Assembly: GCF_024398015.1 (NCBI RefSeq)
Contig: NZ_CP073747.1
Coordinates: 2,787,001 to 2,851,000 of the forward strand
Length of the DNA stretch: 64,000 bases
Reading direction: 5' to 3'
Origin: Kordiimonas sp. SCSIO 12610
Lineage (GTDB): Bacteria; Pseudomonadota; Alphaproteobacteria; Sphingomonadales; Kordiimonadaceae
The notes beneath the pieces are model-generated. The model saw only the letters and a list, made by a program, of their open reading frames with translations. It did no database searches and was not told where the DNA came from. Position 1 is the stretch's first letter. Each line of letters begins with the position of its first letter. Both the position numbers and the translations under genes were made by a program. This document shows positions 1 to 9,562 of this stretch, piece by piece.

Positions 1-78
1 GGAAATAACCAACGCAATCAGAAACAGTAAAATACCATATCCGGTGATTATCACTATGTCCGTGGTTTCCAAAGCCAT
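1..78 (-). CDS. Probable sodium:solute symporter (SSS family), N-terminal fragment
   Basis: The first 26 codons of a minus-strand gene run off the left edge of the window. The ATG at 78 is preceded by a good ribosome site (GGAGGG, 4 nt upstream). The visible peptide starts MALETTDIVIITGYGILL and continues as one hydrophobic helix, which resembles the first transmembrane segment of SSS/SGLT-type sugar symporters. It lies 35 bp downstream of the GH3 beta-glucosidase and is probably the last or next gene of that operon, importing the sugar released by the enzyme. The family call rests on a short stretch and on context; another inner-membrane transporter is possible. Confidence 0.5.
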   Translation of the reverse strand, partial: MALETTDIVIITGYGILLFLIALVIS

Positions 79-113
79 TAAACCCTCCCTGACCGCTTAG
101 CTCTTACTAAAAA

Positions 114-2030
114 TTATTCAGTAGCTTGATAATTCAGACCATAACCCATTGGAAACCGCACAGATATAATATCATTCTGTTCGCTACCTGCTGTTGAGGC
201 CGGCCAGTTAAATGACAATTTCCCCCGAAAGTCGTATCGACTATTGCCGTCAGCATCCCCAATAATCACGTCTGCAATACCAGCTCCCTCGCTTCCCGGT
301 AACCATGCGGTAACGAAAGCATCGCTTTCCGCAATTACAGCATCCACACCGCGCGGCCGGCCTGTTAAAAACACCGACACTACTGGAATTCCTTTTTCCT
401 TTAAGGACTTTACAAGTTCATAGTCAGCGTTGCCTTCAAGTGTGTAATTCAAATTGGCAAGATCACCCTCAAACTCAGCATAAGGCGTTTCTCCAAACAC
501 CACAATCGCTGCATTAGGTAGGGATTGACCCTTTCCAAATTCAGAAACAACCTTACCGCCATTTTCACTCACGACAGCTTCAATGCCCGCTTTTACCGTT
601 GTAAAGCCCCTGTAATATTCTTTTGGATTACCGCGTCCCTGCCAGCTAATTGTCCAGCCACCAGCCTGCATAGCAGGATTATTTGCACCAGTTCCTGCAA
701 CTAATATTGTATTCGACGATGCAATTGGCAGTATCTTTTCGTTTTTCAATAAAACGAGCGATTCCCTAACCGCTTGGCGCGCTATAGAACGGTGCTCATC
801 ACTGCCAAGCAATGTCGCGCGACCCGCAAGCGTATGATCACTGGGACGACCACTCTCGAACATGCCTGCACGCATTTTCACGCGCAAAATTCTTCGAACG
901 GCATCATCAATTCGAGCTTCTGATATCTCTCCGTTCTCAACTTGTTTGATGGTGTTTCTTAGAAACGCCAACCAATCAACCGGCACCATTATAAGGTCAA
1001 CACCAGCATTGATGATTGCCGCACACGATTGGACAGTACATCCCGGTAATTGCTCATGTGCATTCCAGTCAGAGACCACCAGACCATCAAACCCCATTCG
1101 ACCTTTTAGAACATCTGTAATCAGATATCCGTTCCCATGCATTTTCTGACCGTTCCAGCTACTGAAACTGGCCATAACGGTCTGAACCCCGACACCAATT
1201 GCCTGCACATAGGGCTTGCCGTGAATTTTGTATAAATCCTCTTCGGATAAGACTGTATTACCTTGATCATCGCCGCTTTGTGTTCCCCCGTCACCAACAA
1301 AATGTTTCGCTGTCGCAATGATTTTCTCTTCATTTAGGAAATCGCCCAAGGCAGGATGGCCTTGAAGACCAAGAATGTACTCTCGAGATAGGGTTGACAC
1401 TATCTTAGGGTCAGATGAAAAGCTTTCGTACGAGCGCCCCCATCTTAAATCCTGTGTCACAGCAATCGTTGGCGAAAACGCCCAGTCTATACCCGTAATC
1501 GCGACTTCCCGAGCCGTGATCGTACCAATATCACGCATAAGATCAGGATTGTTAGCTGCACCCAAGCCTATATTGTGAGGAAAAATGGTTGCACCAACCA
1601 CATTATTATGGCCATGAACCGCATCAGTTCCCCACATAACAGGGATAGCAAGACGACCATCATTGGTATCCATAGAAGCGCCGTAGAACAAATTCCCTAA
1701 TGATAGCCACGCCCCAAGCGGGCCATCAGCGCGGTCAGTTGGCCAGCCGCCACCCCCGTTCAATACTGAACCAATATGATATTTCGCAACATCATCAGGA
1801 GAAATTGATTTAATTTCCGCCTGAATCATTTGCCCAACCTTTTGTTCAAGGCTCATTTGAGATAGCAAGCTGTCTATTTTTTGTTCAATAGCAGGCTCTT
1901 GAAGAATAGTTTTCTTTATCTTTGGCCAAGGTGATTTCTGATTGCTTTCATCTTGACCGTAAGTGGCAGTATTGAAAACTGCCACCGTAATAAAGGTACT
2001 GACAAGTAACTTGGATACCGATTTAATCAT
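114..2030 (-). CDS. Glycoside hydrolase family 3 beta-glucosidase, exported
   Basis: This 638-residue enzyme is predicted to release glucose, or a related sugar, from the non-reducing end of beta-glucosides in the periplasm. Residues 1-25 form a signal peptide ending near YGQDES. The N-terminal GH3 barrel carries the HGHNN and KHFVGDGGT motifs and the nucleophile Asp321 in the VVSDWN motif. The C-terminal alpha/beta sandwich starts near residue 410 (RESLVLLKNEKILP). The length is normal for a two-domain GH3 that lacks the fibronectin-III domain. It follows the TonB receptor by 29 bp and precedes the symporter fragment by 35 bp, so the three look co-transcribed and controlled by the LacI protein upstream. 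The exact substrate cannot be read from sequence. Confidence 0.92.
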   Translation of the reverse strand: MIKSVSKLLVSTFITVAVFNTATYGQDESNQKSPWPKIKKTILQEPAIEQKIDSLLSQMSLEQKVGQMIQAEIKSISPDDVAKYHIGSVLNGGGGWPTDRADGPLGAWLSLGNLFYGASMDTNDGRLAIPVMWGTDAVHGHNNVVGATIFPHNIGLGAANNPDLMRDIGTITAREVAITGIDWAFSPTIAVTQDLRWGRSYESFSSDPKIVSTLSREYILGLQGHPALGDFLNEEKIIATAKHFVGDGGTQSGDDQGNTVLSEEDLYKIHGKPYVQAIGVGVQTVMASFSSWNGQKMHGNGYLITDVLKGRMGFDGLVVSDWNAHEQLPGCTVQSCAAIINAGVDLIMVPVDWLAFLRNTIKQVENGEISEARIDDAVRRILRVKMRAGMFESGRPSDHTLAGRATLLGSDEHRSIARQAVRESLVLLKNEKILPIASSNTILVAGTGANNPAMQAGGWTISWQGRGNPKEYYRGFTTVKAGIEAVVSENGGKVVSEFGKGQSLPNAAIVVFGETPYAEFEGDLANLNYTLEGNADYELVKSLKEKGIPVVSVFLTGRPRGVDAVIAESDAFVTAWLPGSEGAGIADVIIGDADGNSRYDFRGKLSFNWPASTAGSEQNDIISVRFPMGYGLNYQATE

Positions 2031-2059
2031 TGCACCAATCCCGTAACTTAATTTTCAAC

Positions 2060-4849
2060 TTAGAAACGTGCACGCGCTCTTAGACCATAGAGGCGCGGCG
2101 TGTTGAAAAATCGGGTATTATCAAACTGTGTAATGATAATTGCCTGCGGGCGCTGGATATTGGTTAGGTTTTGAACATAAGCTTCAATACGGTATTTATT
2201 ATCTTTACCGAAGGAAAGACCAAAGCCTGCATCAATGGTTACATACCCACCAACACGGTCATCCAAGCGCAGTGCTTCATCTGTATTTCCAAAATCATCA
2301 CTATTGAAGATTGTCATAAATTGCGATGAGCGATACCCAAAGGAAACAACACCATCATATTGACCGTAGCTCGTATCAACAACCTTGCCGATAGACGCAT
2401 TCAATTGCACTTCTGGTGTTCTAATCAGGCGATTTCCTTCAATTGACCGGTTAACTGAGTTCTCTGGGTCAACATCAGCCTGAAAACGCGAGTCCTGAAT
2501 TTCTTGAGAGTTAACAACACGTGCTTCAGGTAGCCATAGGAGGGTTGCATCAATATTCCAGTTGCCCGGTAGTTTTAGACCCCCTTCAAACTGTGCACCA
2601 TAAATTTCCGCATCAGAAGCATTGAAGGTAAAGGCAACAATTTGTCCTGCCAACGCGTCCAGATCAGGGAGGTTTGACGTATCCACGCCTTCAAAATCAA
2701 GAATTTGAGCCGTTGAAGTAAGCGTCGTTAACTGTAGGTCATCATAATCATAATAGAATGCAGAGACGTTAAACTTGATCGTTGTATCCCCTGATTGCCA
2801 TTCATTTTTTGATCCCACTTCAAATAGTGTAAGTGTTTCAGGTCCAAACTGCGGTGCCAGCGTATCCACATCAAAATCCACTGGTGCATTCTGTGCCGGA
2901 CTCGCGACACCAAGACCATTAGTATTTGGGATATTATCATTAAATCCGCCAGATTTATTCCCTGTTGAAACAAGGGCATAGAGAAGATGATCATCCGCGA
3001 GATCATATTCTGCCCTGATCCGCCAATCTACAAAGTCGTTATCGAGGCGGCCATTTTGAAGCGCAAATGTTGAATTAAACGGCGCGAGTGAGAAGTCAAC
3101 AACGCCGTCGAATACTGGAACAAAGTTTCCACAACTACCAACAAATGCAAACGCATCACAGGATGGACGCTGAGCAGGGTCAGGAATAGCATCTTGAATC
3201 TGCTGCCCACCTGGGAAAACATCATCAAAACCATCGCGGACACCGAACTGCGCAATACCATCAAAGAAGAAAGCTATCGACTCTGGTGCATCTACCTGAC
3301 CATCGCCGTTCTGATCTGGATTGAATAGCGTACGATCCAAGCCAGCAAATTCGAACCCTTCCGTACCGCTTGCAATACCATTCACGAAACAACAACTAAA
3401 GTCAGGTCCGCCAACACCAAAGGCATATCGGGCGTTAATGCCAAAACGCTCTTTGGTATCATTGGTATACCGAATACCACCTGTAACCCGGAAACGGTCA
3501 TTAACGGCATAGGTTGCATCACCGTAGAAAGAGTAACTTTCTGTATCCGTAGTTTGGTTAAATTCAACGCCCTGGAAAAATGGATTTCTATCACCCGTTG
3601 TACCAAGGAAGGTCCGCTGATCTTCTTTGAAATAGAAGGCGCCAGCCGTCCAGTTAAGGCGTGCCCCCTCATCTGCAAAAAAGCGGAGTTCATGGACCTG
3701 AGATTCAGAGTCTGTTGTGAAACGAACACGTGAGAAATTATCAAATGTCGGACCGAACGGCTGCAACAATTCAAGCGCACCATCAAAGTTAGGTCCAGCA
3801 GGCGTTACAAATTCATAATCATAGACCAAATCACGGTATGAACCGATATATTCTACATTGAAACCATCGCCGTCATAATCGAGCTGACCTTTAATCCCCC
3901 AATGCTCAGTATCTTCCTCAGGTGTAAAGGCACGACCAAAAACCTGCCGTGGATTATCAATTGTATCCGGGTCAATACCGTTACCTAACGGGTTGGCGAA
4001 ATTGACACCCGTGAAGCCTGTACCCTTTTGTTCAATATAATCCCCCGTAATCGTGAAGGTTAAGCGATCGGTTGGTTTAATCAGATAAGCGCCGCGGATA
4101 CCAAAATCATCAGCGGCCTCGGCAACGCCAACACCTTCTTCTTCAGATGTTGGTATAGAAAGCCCCAAATCAGCACTATTTGGTGTCACACTTTCAAGGC
4201 GGCTATCATGCTCCAGCGTAAAAGCAGCAATTCTTAAAGCAGAATTATCTGTTATGGGGGCATTAATTACACCCTCAATCCGGTATTCATTAAAATTACC
4301 ATAAGAAGCTTCTACTGCGGCGTCCCAAACACCGAGACCAGGCCCCCAAGGAATAATGTTAACAGAACCAGCCGTTGCATTACGTCCACGAAGCGTACCT
4401 TGCGGGCCTACATTCACCTCTACTCTTTGAATATCGAAGAATGCAGCGCCAAAGCCTGAAGGCCGCGGCACGTAAACACCGTTCAAATGCGTAGCTGCCG
4501 CCGGGTCACCAAGTTCGGTATTATTTGAAGATCCAACACCGCGGATAAAGATTTCGATGTTCCCTTGATTGTTTGCAATCGAAACACCAGGAATTTTACC
4601 ATCAAGATCGTTAATATTCTGGAGGCCGAGTAACTTGATATCTTCACCACTAATAGCTGTTGCAGTACCAGCATAGCTTTGAAGTGTTTGTGAACGACGT
4701 TCTACCGTTACAATAATTTCTTCTACATCGTCTTCAGTGTCATTATTGGCAGCATCTTGGGCATAAATTGCCTGAGAGGCCAAAACCGCTGACATAGCTG
4801 TTCCGAACAATTTTCTTTTTGCGATACGCTTTGTATATAGATTTTTCAT
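2060..4849 (-). CDS. TonB-dependent outer-membrane receptor (sugar uptake type)
   Basis: This is a 929-residue TonB-dependent receptor. The ATG at 4849 is chosen because GGAAGGGG lies just upstream and a signal peptide follows directly (basic MKNLYTKRIAKRK, then a hydrophobic run ending in AIYAQD). An in-frame ATG 12 codons upstream lacks a comparable site. A TonB-box-like segment (EEIIVTVERRSQ) precedes the plug domain, which is followed by a long beta-barrel ending in the aromatic C-terminal residue typical of outer-membrane proteins (RARARF). Asp/Asn-rich loops (DQNGDGQVDAPES) could bind calcium. It is first in an operon with the GH3 glucosidase and a symporter. Two LacI-type operators lie 110-180 bp upstream. 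It probably imports an oligosaccharide or glycoside. Confidence 0.92.
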   Translation of the reverse strand: MKNLYTKRIAKRKLFGTAMSAVLASQAIYAQDAANNDTEDDVEEIIVTVERRSQTLQSYAGTATAISGEDIKLLGLQNINDLDGKIPGVSIANNQGNIEIFIRGVGSSNNTELGDPAAATHLNGVYVPRPSGFGAAFFDIQRVEVNVGPQGTLRGRNATAGSVNIIPWGPGLGVWDAAVEASYGNFNEYRIEGVINAPITDNSALRIAAFTLEHDSRLESVTPNSADLGLSIPTSEEEGVGVAEAADDFGIRGAYLIKPTDRLTFTITGDYIEQKGTGFTGVNFANPLGNGIDPDTIDNPRQVFGRAFTPEEDTEHWGIKGQLDYDGDGFNVEYIGSYRDLVYDYEFVTPAGPNFDGALELLQPFGPTFDNFSRVRFTTDSESQVHELRFFADEGARLNWTAGAFYFKEDQRTFLGTTGDRNPFFQGVEFNQTTDTESYSFYGDATYAVNDRFRVTGGIRYTNDTKERFGINARYAFGVGGPDFSCCFVNGIASGTEGFEFAGLDRTLFNPDQNGDGQVDAPESIAFFFDGIAQFGVRDGFDDVFPGGQQIQDAIPDPAQRPSCDAFAFVGSCGNFVPVFDGVVDFSLAPFNSTFALQNGRLDNDFVDWRIRAEYDLADDHLLYALVSTGNKSGGFNDNIPNTNGLGVASPAQNAPVDFDVDTLAPQFGPETLTLFEVGSKNEWQSGDTTIKFNVSAFYYDYDDLQLTTLTSTAQILDFEGVDTSNLPDLDALAGQIVAFTFNASDAEIYGAQFEGGLKLPGNWNIDATLLWLPEARVVNSQEIQDSRFQADVDPENSVNRSIEGNRLIRTPEVQLNASIGKVVDTSYGQYDGVVSFGYRSSQFMTIFNSDDFGNTDEALRLDDRVGGYVTIDAGFGLSFGKDNKYRIEAYVQNLTNIQRPQAIIITQFDNTRFFNTPRLYGLRARARF

Positions 4850-4957
4850 GCTTCCCCTTCCCTGAACATTTCTAGTTAAGCCCACTTAAGACTCATCCGA
4901 CTAGGGTGTTCTTAGGTACTCTCTTCAAGATTAGTTATGTCTTCCTCAATACGCTTC

Positions 4958-4971
4958 TGAAAGCGCTCCCA
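4958..4971. promoter_or_regulatory. LacI-family operator, distal site before the TonB receptor
   Basis: The sequence TGAAAGCGCTCCCA shares the TGAAAGCGCT half and AGCGCT core with the two better sites at 5014 and 6167, but its right arm is degenerate. It lies between the LacI gene and the TonB receptor. LacI-family proteins generally bind palindromes centred on a CG step of this kind. Its spacing from the 5014 site would suit looping or cooperative binding. Confidence 0.65.
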
Positions 4972-5013
4972 GATTTTTCATAAACTAATTTTTTGATAAT
5001 TGCCAGATTTTTC

Positions 5014-5027
5014 TGATAGCGCTTTCA
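5014..5027. promoter_or_regulatory. LacI-family operator before the TonB receptor
   Basis: The sequence TGATAGCGCTTTCA is the exact reverse complement of the 14-mer at 6167-6180. Finding the same site in both promoters flanking the regulator gene strongly suggests both are bound by the LacI protein encoded at 5119-6147. It is 165 bp upstream of the receptor start, so the transcription start is probably nearby. Confidence 0.8.
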
Positions 5028-5118
5028 GAATTTCATAAAATTGACTACTGGTGCATTAGGAATATGAATGGCTAGAGATGAAATTATATAAACAGGCAGG
5101 CTGTTAGAGGCTGTGCTT

Positions 5119-6147
5119 TTAACCTGAGGCAATACATGACTGACGCTGAATTATCGAATAATCCATAAGAATTGACCCAACACCCTCTGCATTATTAGCC
5201 TGCGGGTCTTGAAGGTTTTTCAAATACTCAATGGCAGTTATTGCAATTTCTTCAACGGGCTGCCGAACTGTCGTTATAGTGGGCCATACCCTCGTGCATA
5301 TCACAGCATCATCAAACCCGACCACACTAACATCATTGGGCACTTTCAGGCCCTTTTGACGAGCACAAGAGATAACAGCAGATGCCATTTCATCATTACA
5401 GGCAAAAATCGCTGTCGGCGGATTTACGAGCGATAACAATCGATCGGCACATGCAAAACCACTATCAAAAGAAAAATATCCCTGTTCTAAAAATTCTTCA
5501 CGGATATTAATACCATGCTTTGTTAAAGCAGCCCTATAGCCTGACAGTCTATCCTTCGCACCGCCATGCTCAGGATCACCTTTTATAATGGCTATCTCTG
5601 TGTGTCCTAAAGCTATAACATGCTCAATTAAATCCAGGGCAGCCAATTTGTCATCGATTTTAATCGTCATCATTGAGGCATGATCAAAACTGGGGGCAAT
5701 TCGCACCGCAGGGATTTTATGGCGATCCAGGATATTTAGCACTTCAACATTATCGCACACAGGAGGCGGCAAAATAACACCGTCAGGCCGTAATTGACTT
5801 AGAAACGCTTCTATTTTTTCCCCAGCATTTTGTGTGTCCAGAATTTCCACCGCTAGATGCGTATTATCTTCATTACACTTTTTTAGCGCCCCATAAAGTA
5901 TACTGGAGACATATTCGCCCCGCGGGTCATCAAAAAAAAGTCCTAGAACATGCGACTTTTCACCCGCTAGGCTGCGCGCGTGCATGCTCGGCTTATAACG
6001 CAGCATAGAAACCGCATCCATTACCTTCTTGCGCATAGCCTCTCGGACGTATTTTTCATTATTAAGCACACGGGAAACAGTACTAACAGATACCCCTGCC
6101 ATACGTGCCACATCGTCAATAGTTGCTTTTTCAGGCTTGTTAGCCAT
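5119..6147 (-). CDS. LacI-family transcriptional regulator
   Basis: This 342-residue repressor has the standard layout. An N-terminal helix-turn-helix (TIDDVARMAGVSVSTVSRVL, residues about 9-28) is followed by a hinge helix region (MHARSLAGEKS) and a periplasmic-binding-protein-like sugar-sensing domain to the end. The ATG at 6147 is preceded by GAGG. It sits between the glycoside uptake operon and the divergent GPH symporter and is flanked on both sides by matching TGAAAGCGCT operators, so it very likely controls both units and itself. The inducer is probably a mono- or disaccharide produced by the GH3 enzyme; this is inference from context. Confidence 0.93.
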   Translation of the reverse strand: MANKPEKATIDDVARMAGVSVSTVSRVLNNEKYVREAMRKKVMDAVSMLRYKPSMHARSLAGEKSHVLGLFFDDPRGEYVSSILYGALKKCNEDNTHLAVEILDTQNAGEKIEAFLSQLRPDGVILPPPVCDNVEVLNILDRHKIPAVRIAPSFDHASMMTIKIDDKLAALDLIEHVIALGHTEIAIIKGDPEHGGAKDRLSGYRAALTKHGINIREEFLEQGYFSFDSGFACADRLLSLVNPPTAIFACNDEMASAVISCARQKGLKVPNDVSVVGFDDAVICTRVWPTITTVRQPVEEIAITAIEYLKNLQDPQANNAEGVGSILMDYSIIQRQSCIASG

Positions 6148-6166
6148 AATGCCTCATGTAAGTTTA

Positions 6167-6180
6167 TGAAAGCGCTATCA
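6167..6180. promoter_or_regulatory. LacI-family operator in the divergent lacI/GPH promoter
   Basis: The sequence TGAAAGCGCTATCA lies 20 bp upstream of the LacI start and 74 bp upstream of the symporter start, placed to control both. It is identical, in inverse orientation, to the operator at 5014-5027. Confidence 0.8.
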
Positions 6181-6253
6181 TTTAAAACAAAACGATATTT
6201 TTGTCCAACCACTTTCACTGGTGCCACGAGCTTTAAGGTAATAGGAAATTTCT

Positions 6254-7555
6254 ATGAGCGATAGTGAAATTAAATTGGGGTGGCAAAAAAAACTGGGATA
6301 TGGATCTGGTGATTTTGGCCTCAATCTCTTTTGGCAAACAATAGGATTCTACCTTTTCTTTTACTATACTGAAGTCATTCAAATATCGCCATCGCTGGTT
6401 GGCGTCATATTTATAATTGCAGGTATCTGGGACGCTATTAGTGACCCAATTGCAGGATATGTAACCGAGCGCACAAAAACCAAATGGGGCAGTTACCGCC
6501 CATATTTATTGTTCGGTTCAATACCACTCGCGATATCTTTTGTTTTACTGTTTCATCCTATTAACATTGAAACCCCGGTTTTGTTAATGTTCTACATGAC
6601 TGGCATACTGCTATTTTTTCGCACATGTTATACATTCGTTTCTATTGCTTATTCTGCACTTAGTGCCCGTATTATTCCGGCCGGCTCTGAGCGGATAAAA
6701 CTAATAAGCGTTAGGATGTATTGTGGCTTTCTAGGAGGAATGGCCGTTACGGCAATCGCTGGTTTCCTTCAGGAAGAATACCCAGACAATGTCGCCTTTA
6801 GCCTTCTTAGCATTCTTTGCGGGATTATCGCTGGTCTTGTATTACTCATATGTTTTAAAACCACACATGAGAGCGAACGCATAAACAAGTCCGACCGTCC
6901 AGCCTTAAGCTATCATGAAATGAAGGCAACGTTACTCAGGAATAGAGCGTTTGTAGCAGTTACCTTAGGCATTTTCATGATCACCATTGCCAATAGCTTT
7001 ATTGGAACCGGCCTTCTATATTATTTTGAATATGTGCACCATGACAGACTCGCAGGGAATAGCGCTATATTTTTAATGATCGGCACGCCATTGGTGACTA
7101 TACCTATTTGGTCATATCTTGCAGTGAAAATAGGGTATAACAAAACATGGAAAATAGGCTCAAGTGTTGCCACTATTGGAATTCTAAGTTTACTTCTGCA
7201 TCATGATTCCACGCTTATTTCAGTAGCTAAATTTGGGCTGATCGCCTTTGGTCTCAGTTCATTTGCGGTGTTATTCTGGAATATGCTTCCAGATTCCATT
7301 GACTACGGCGAGCAAAAAACTGGTGTACGCAACGAAGCCTCTATTATTGGACTAGCATCATCCTCACAAAAAATATCAATTGCTTTCGCAGGATTTATTT
7401 TCGGCATTTTATTGGATTGGATTGGGGTAGGAGGAACGGCCAATGAAGTATCATTATCAACCTCAAGTCAGTTAATATACATATTGACCATTATCCCAGC
7501 AATTTCACTGATAATCAGTGTATTTGTTATCAAACTTTATCCGAAACAGATATAA
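6254..7555 (+). CDS. GPH-family sugar:cation symporter (MFS)
   Basis: This 433-residue inner-membrane transporter resembles the melibiose/glucuronide permease (GPH) branch of the major facilitator superfamily. The N-terminus (KLGYGSGDFGLNLFWQ) and the loop GIWDAISDPIAGYVTERT match the family's first helix and the D-x-x-x-D-P cation/sugar motif. A second conserved loop (PDSIDYGEQKTGVRNEA) lies near residue 345. About twelve hydrophobic segments are visible. The ATG at 6254 has AGGA seven bases upstream. It is divergent from the LacI gene with an operator between them, so it probably imports the sugar or glycoside handled by the neighbouring GH3 enzyme. Confidence 0.9.
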   Translation: MSDSEIKLGWQKKLGYGSGDFGLNLFWQTIGFYLFFYYTEVIQISPSLVGVIFIIAGIWDAISDPIAGYVTERTKTKWGSYRPYLLFGSIPLAISFVLLFHPINIETPVLLMFYMTGILLFFRTCYTFVSIAYSALSARIIPAGSERIKLISVRMYCGFLGGMAVTAIAGFLQEEYPDNVAFSLLSILCGIIAGLVLLICFKTTHESERINKSDRPALSYHEMKATLLRNRAFVAVTLGIFMITIANSFIGTGLLYYFEYVHHDRLAGNSAIFLMIGTPLVTIPIWSYLAVKIGYNKTWKIGSSVATIGILSLLLHHDSTLISVAKFGLIAFGLSSFAVLFWNMLPDSIDYGEQKTGVRNEASIIGLASSSQKISIAFAGFIFGILLDWIGVGGTANEVSLSTSSQLIYILTIIPAISLIISVFVIKLYPKQI

Positions 7556-7691
7556 TTCGCATTACAAAAGTCGGTGCAAAAAATACAATACAGCATCTAC
7601 ACAGCTCAATATGAATTCTTAGGATAAAATGTACATTTACCCGATGTAAAGTAAGGCATTTTGGCAAACTTGTACATTTAACTATCCACCT

Positions 7692-8927
7692 TCATGTTAC
7701 TGCTGCGCGGGTACGATATTCAGGGCGATTCCATTCACGTTCAATGCAGATTGTACGCAGTCGCTGAACCGCTTCGGCAATATCCGAATAGCTAAGATAT
7801 AGAGGCGTCAACCCAAACCGCATGATGTTGGGTGCACGAAAATCACCAATCACATCCCGGGCTTTCAAAGCTTGCATTATTTCATAGGCATGTGGATGAG
7901 CAAATGCTACCTGAGAGCCCCTCTCTCGCTCATCCCTTGGACAAATAAACTCAAAACCAAAATCACCGCACAATTCCTCTACTAAGTTCACAAATAGTTC
8001 GGATAGAGCAATCGATTTGGCTCTTACTTCAGCTATGTTGGCCTCAAGCATCAAATCGACACCGCACTCAAGTGCGCTGATACCAAGAACCGGAGGCGTA
8101 CCACACTGAAAACGGTTAATGTTTGGCGCCGCCTCATAATTCCCGGTGAAATCAAATGGTTTTGCATGGCCAAACCAACCAGAGAGCACTGGTTGTGCAG
8201 AATGATGACGTTTGGAGGCAAACAAATAAGCAGGTGCACCCGGACCACCATTCAAGAATTTGTAGCCACAGCCAACTGCAAAGTCAGCACCAGCATCATT
8301 TAAGTCCACCTCTATAGCGCCAGTGCTATGACTTAAGTCCCAAACGACCAATGCACCCGCGGCATGTGCTTTTTCAGTTACCTCTTTCAAATTACGGATC
8401 TTCGCAGTTTTATAGTGCACTTGTGTAAGCAAAAGAACCGCAACGCTTTCGTCAAGCGCCTCACAAACACTATCAGGTGAGACTTCTTTATATTCAATTT
8501 TACCATCAAGAAACATACTCAGCCCTTGCATAATATAATTGTCTGTCGGAAAGTTTGTCGTCTCGGTTAGTATGACGGTTCGATTTGGTTGCAGTGACAA
8601 AGCAGCGGTCAGAGCTTTAAATAAATTAATGGATGTACTCTCACCAACTATTACCTCACCCGCGTCTGCTCCGATCAGCTTGGCAATTTTGTCACCAACG
8701 CGACTTGGTGAATTGACCCAATCTGCGTTTAGCCAACTCGTTATAAGTCCCTCGCCCCATTCCTCGGTCAATGCTTCTTTCATTCGAGGCAAAACACGCT
8801 TGGGGAGCATACCTAAGGAGTTTCCATCAAGATAAACTAGATTTTCCCTTATATGAAATTCGTCCCGGAAATGACGTAATGGATCATTTGCATCAAGGCT
8901 CACTATATCTTTGCTTGAGATACTCAT
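7692..8927 (-). CDS. kynU: Kynureninase
   Basis: This 411-residue PLP enzyme cleaves kynurenine to anthranilate and alanine, the last step of the three-gene route encoded here. The LDGNSLGMLPK start, the PTDNYIMQ segment and the PLP-lysine motif GCGYKFLNGGPG are typical, and the length fits the family. The ATG at 8927 overlaps the kynB stop codon (ATGA), with GGGAG upstream, so the two are translationally coupled. No kynurenine monooxygenase gene lies in the window, so the local route ends at anthranilate. Confidence 0.96.
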   Translation of the reverse strand: MSISSKDIVSLDANDPLRHFRDEFHIRENLVYLDGNSLGMLPKRVLPRMKEALTEEWGEGLITSWLNADWVNSPSRVGDKIAKLIGADAGEVIVGESTSINLFKALTAALSLQPNRTVILTETTNFPTDNYIMQGLSMFLDGKIEYKEVSPDSVCEALDESVAVLLLTQVHYKTAKIRNLKEVTEKAHAAGALVVWDLSHSTGAIEVDLNDAGADFAVGCGYKFLNGGPGAPAYLFASKRHHSAQPVLSGWFGHAKPFDFTGNYEAAPNINRFQCGTPPVLGISALECGVDLMLEANIAEVRAKSIALSELFVNLVEELCGDFGFEFICPRDERERGSQVAFAHPHAYEIMQALKARDVIGDFRAPNIMRFGLTPLYLSYSDIAEAVQRLRTICIEREWNRPEYRTRAAVT

Positions 8928-9562
8928 GACTTCAACTCCCGCAATATTGCCCGTACTGGACTTGCGTCAGCACCTTCAATCGCTATCGGTAACGCAATTA
9001 GTTCATATTGACCCGCAGCAATATTATCGAGTACAAGCCCCTCCAGAATGCGCATATCACCACGAAGAATTTCGCGGTGGGCATCCATCGTCTTTGAGTC
9101 CTGTGGGTCCAGTGAAGCCGCATCAGTCCCAACGAGCTTAACTCCAAGCTCTCGAAGTCGCTTGATGACTTCAGGTGAAATTGATTTGAAATTGGCGTCC
9201 CACTGTAATTTGGGAAAAATATCATATGTTCGAAACAAAACACGGGTATTGCCATTGACGCAGCTCCAGTCACAGTCTTCTAACTCAATTTGGTCACCGG
9301 CATGACGCACATCAACCACAACGCATGGCCCAATATATGGGACCAATTCTACCTGATCGCTAGTTGAGCCCCCCATTGAATAATGAAACGGTGCATCCGC
9401 GTGCGTACCAGCATGGAGAGGGAAAGACAGCGCTCCCACATTCACAGGACAATCATCAGAGATTGTGACGTTCCGAGTTAAAACTACATCCGGTTCACCA
9501 GGCCACAAAGGTGTTTGCCCCCCCAAACGCTGGGAAATATCCCATATACGAACATTACTCAT
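8924..9562 (-). CDS. kynB: Kynurenine formamidase
   Basis: This metal-dependent cyclase-family enzyme hydrolyses N-formylkynurenine to kynurenine and formate. The metal-binding motif HAGTHADAPFHY is present. The start is placed at the ATG at 9562, which overlaps the kynA stop as ATGA and has AAGGA eight bases upstream. An in-frame ATG three codons earlier is less well placed. The product is 212 residues, normal for KynB. It is the middle gene of kynA-kynB-kynU, with four-base overlaps on both sides. Confidence 0.95.
   Translation of the reverse strand: MSNVRIWDISQRLGGQTPLWPGEPDVVLTRNVTISDDCPVNVGALSFPLHAGTHADAPFHYSMGGSTSDQVELVPYIGPCVVVDVRHAGDQIELEDCDWSCVNGNTRVLFRTYDIFPKLQWDANFKSISPEVIKRLRELGVKLVGTDAASLDPQDSKTMDAHREILRGDMRILEGLVLDNIAAGQYELIALPIAIEGADASPVRAILRELKS

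Noticed and set aside
7630-7680. Direct repeat TGTACATTTA (7630-7639 and 7671-7680) between convergent genes
   Set aside because: Short, AT-rich, and not next to a promoter or mobile gene; probably chance.
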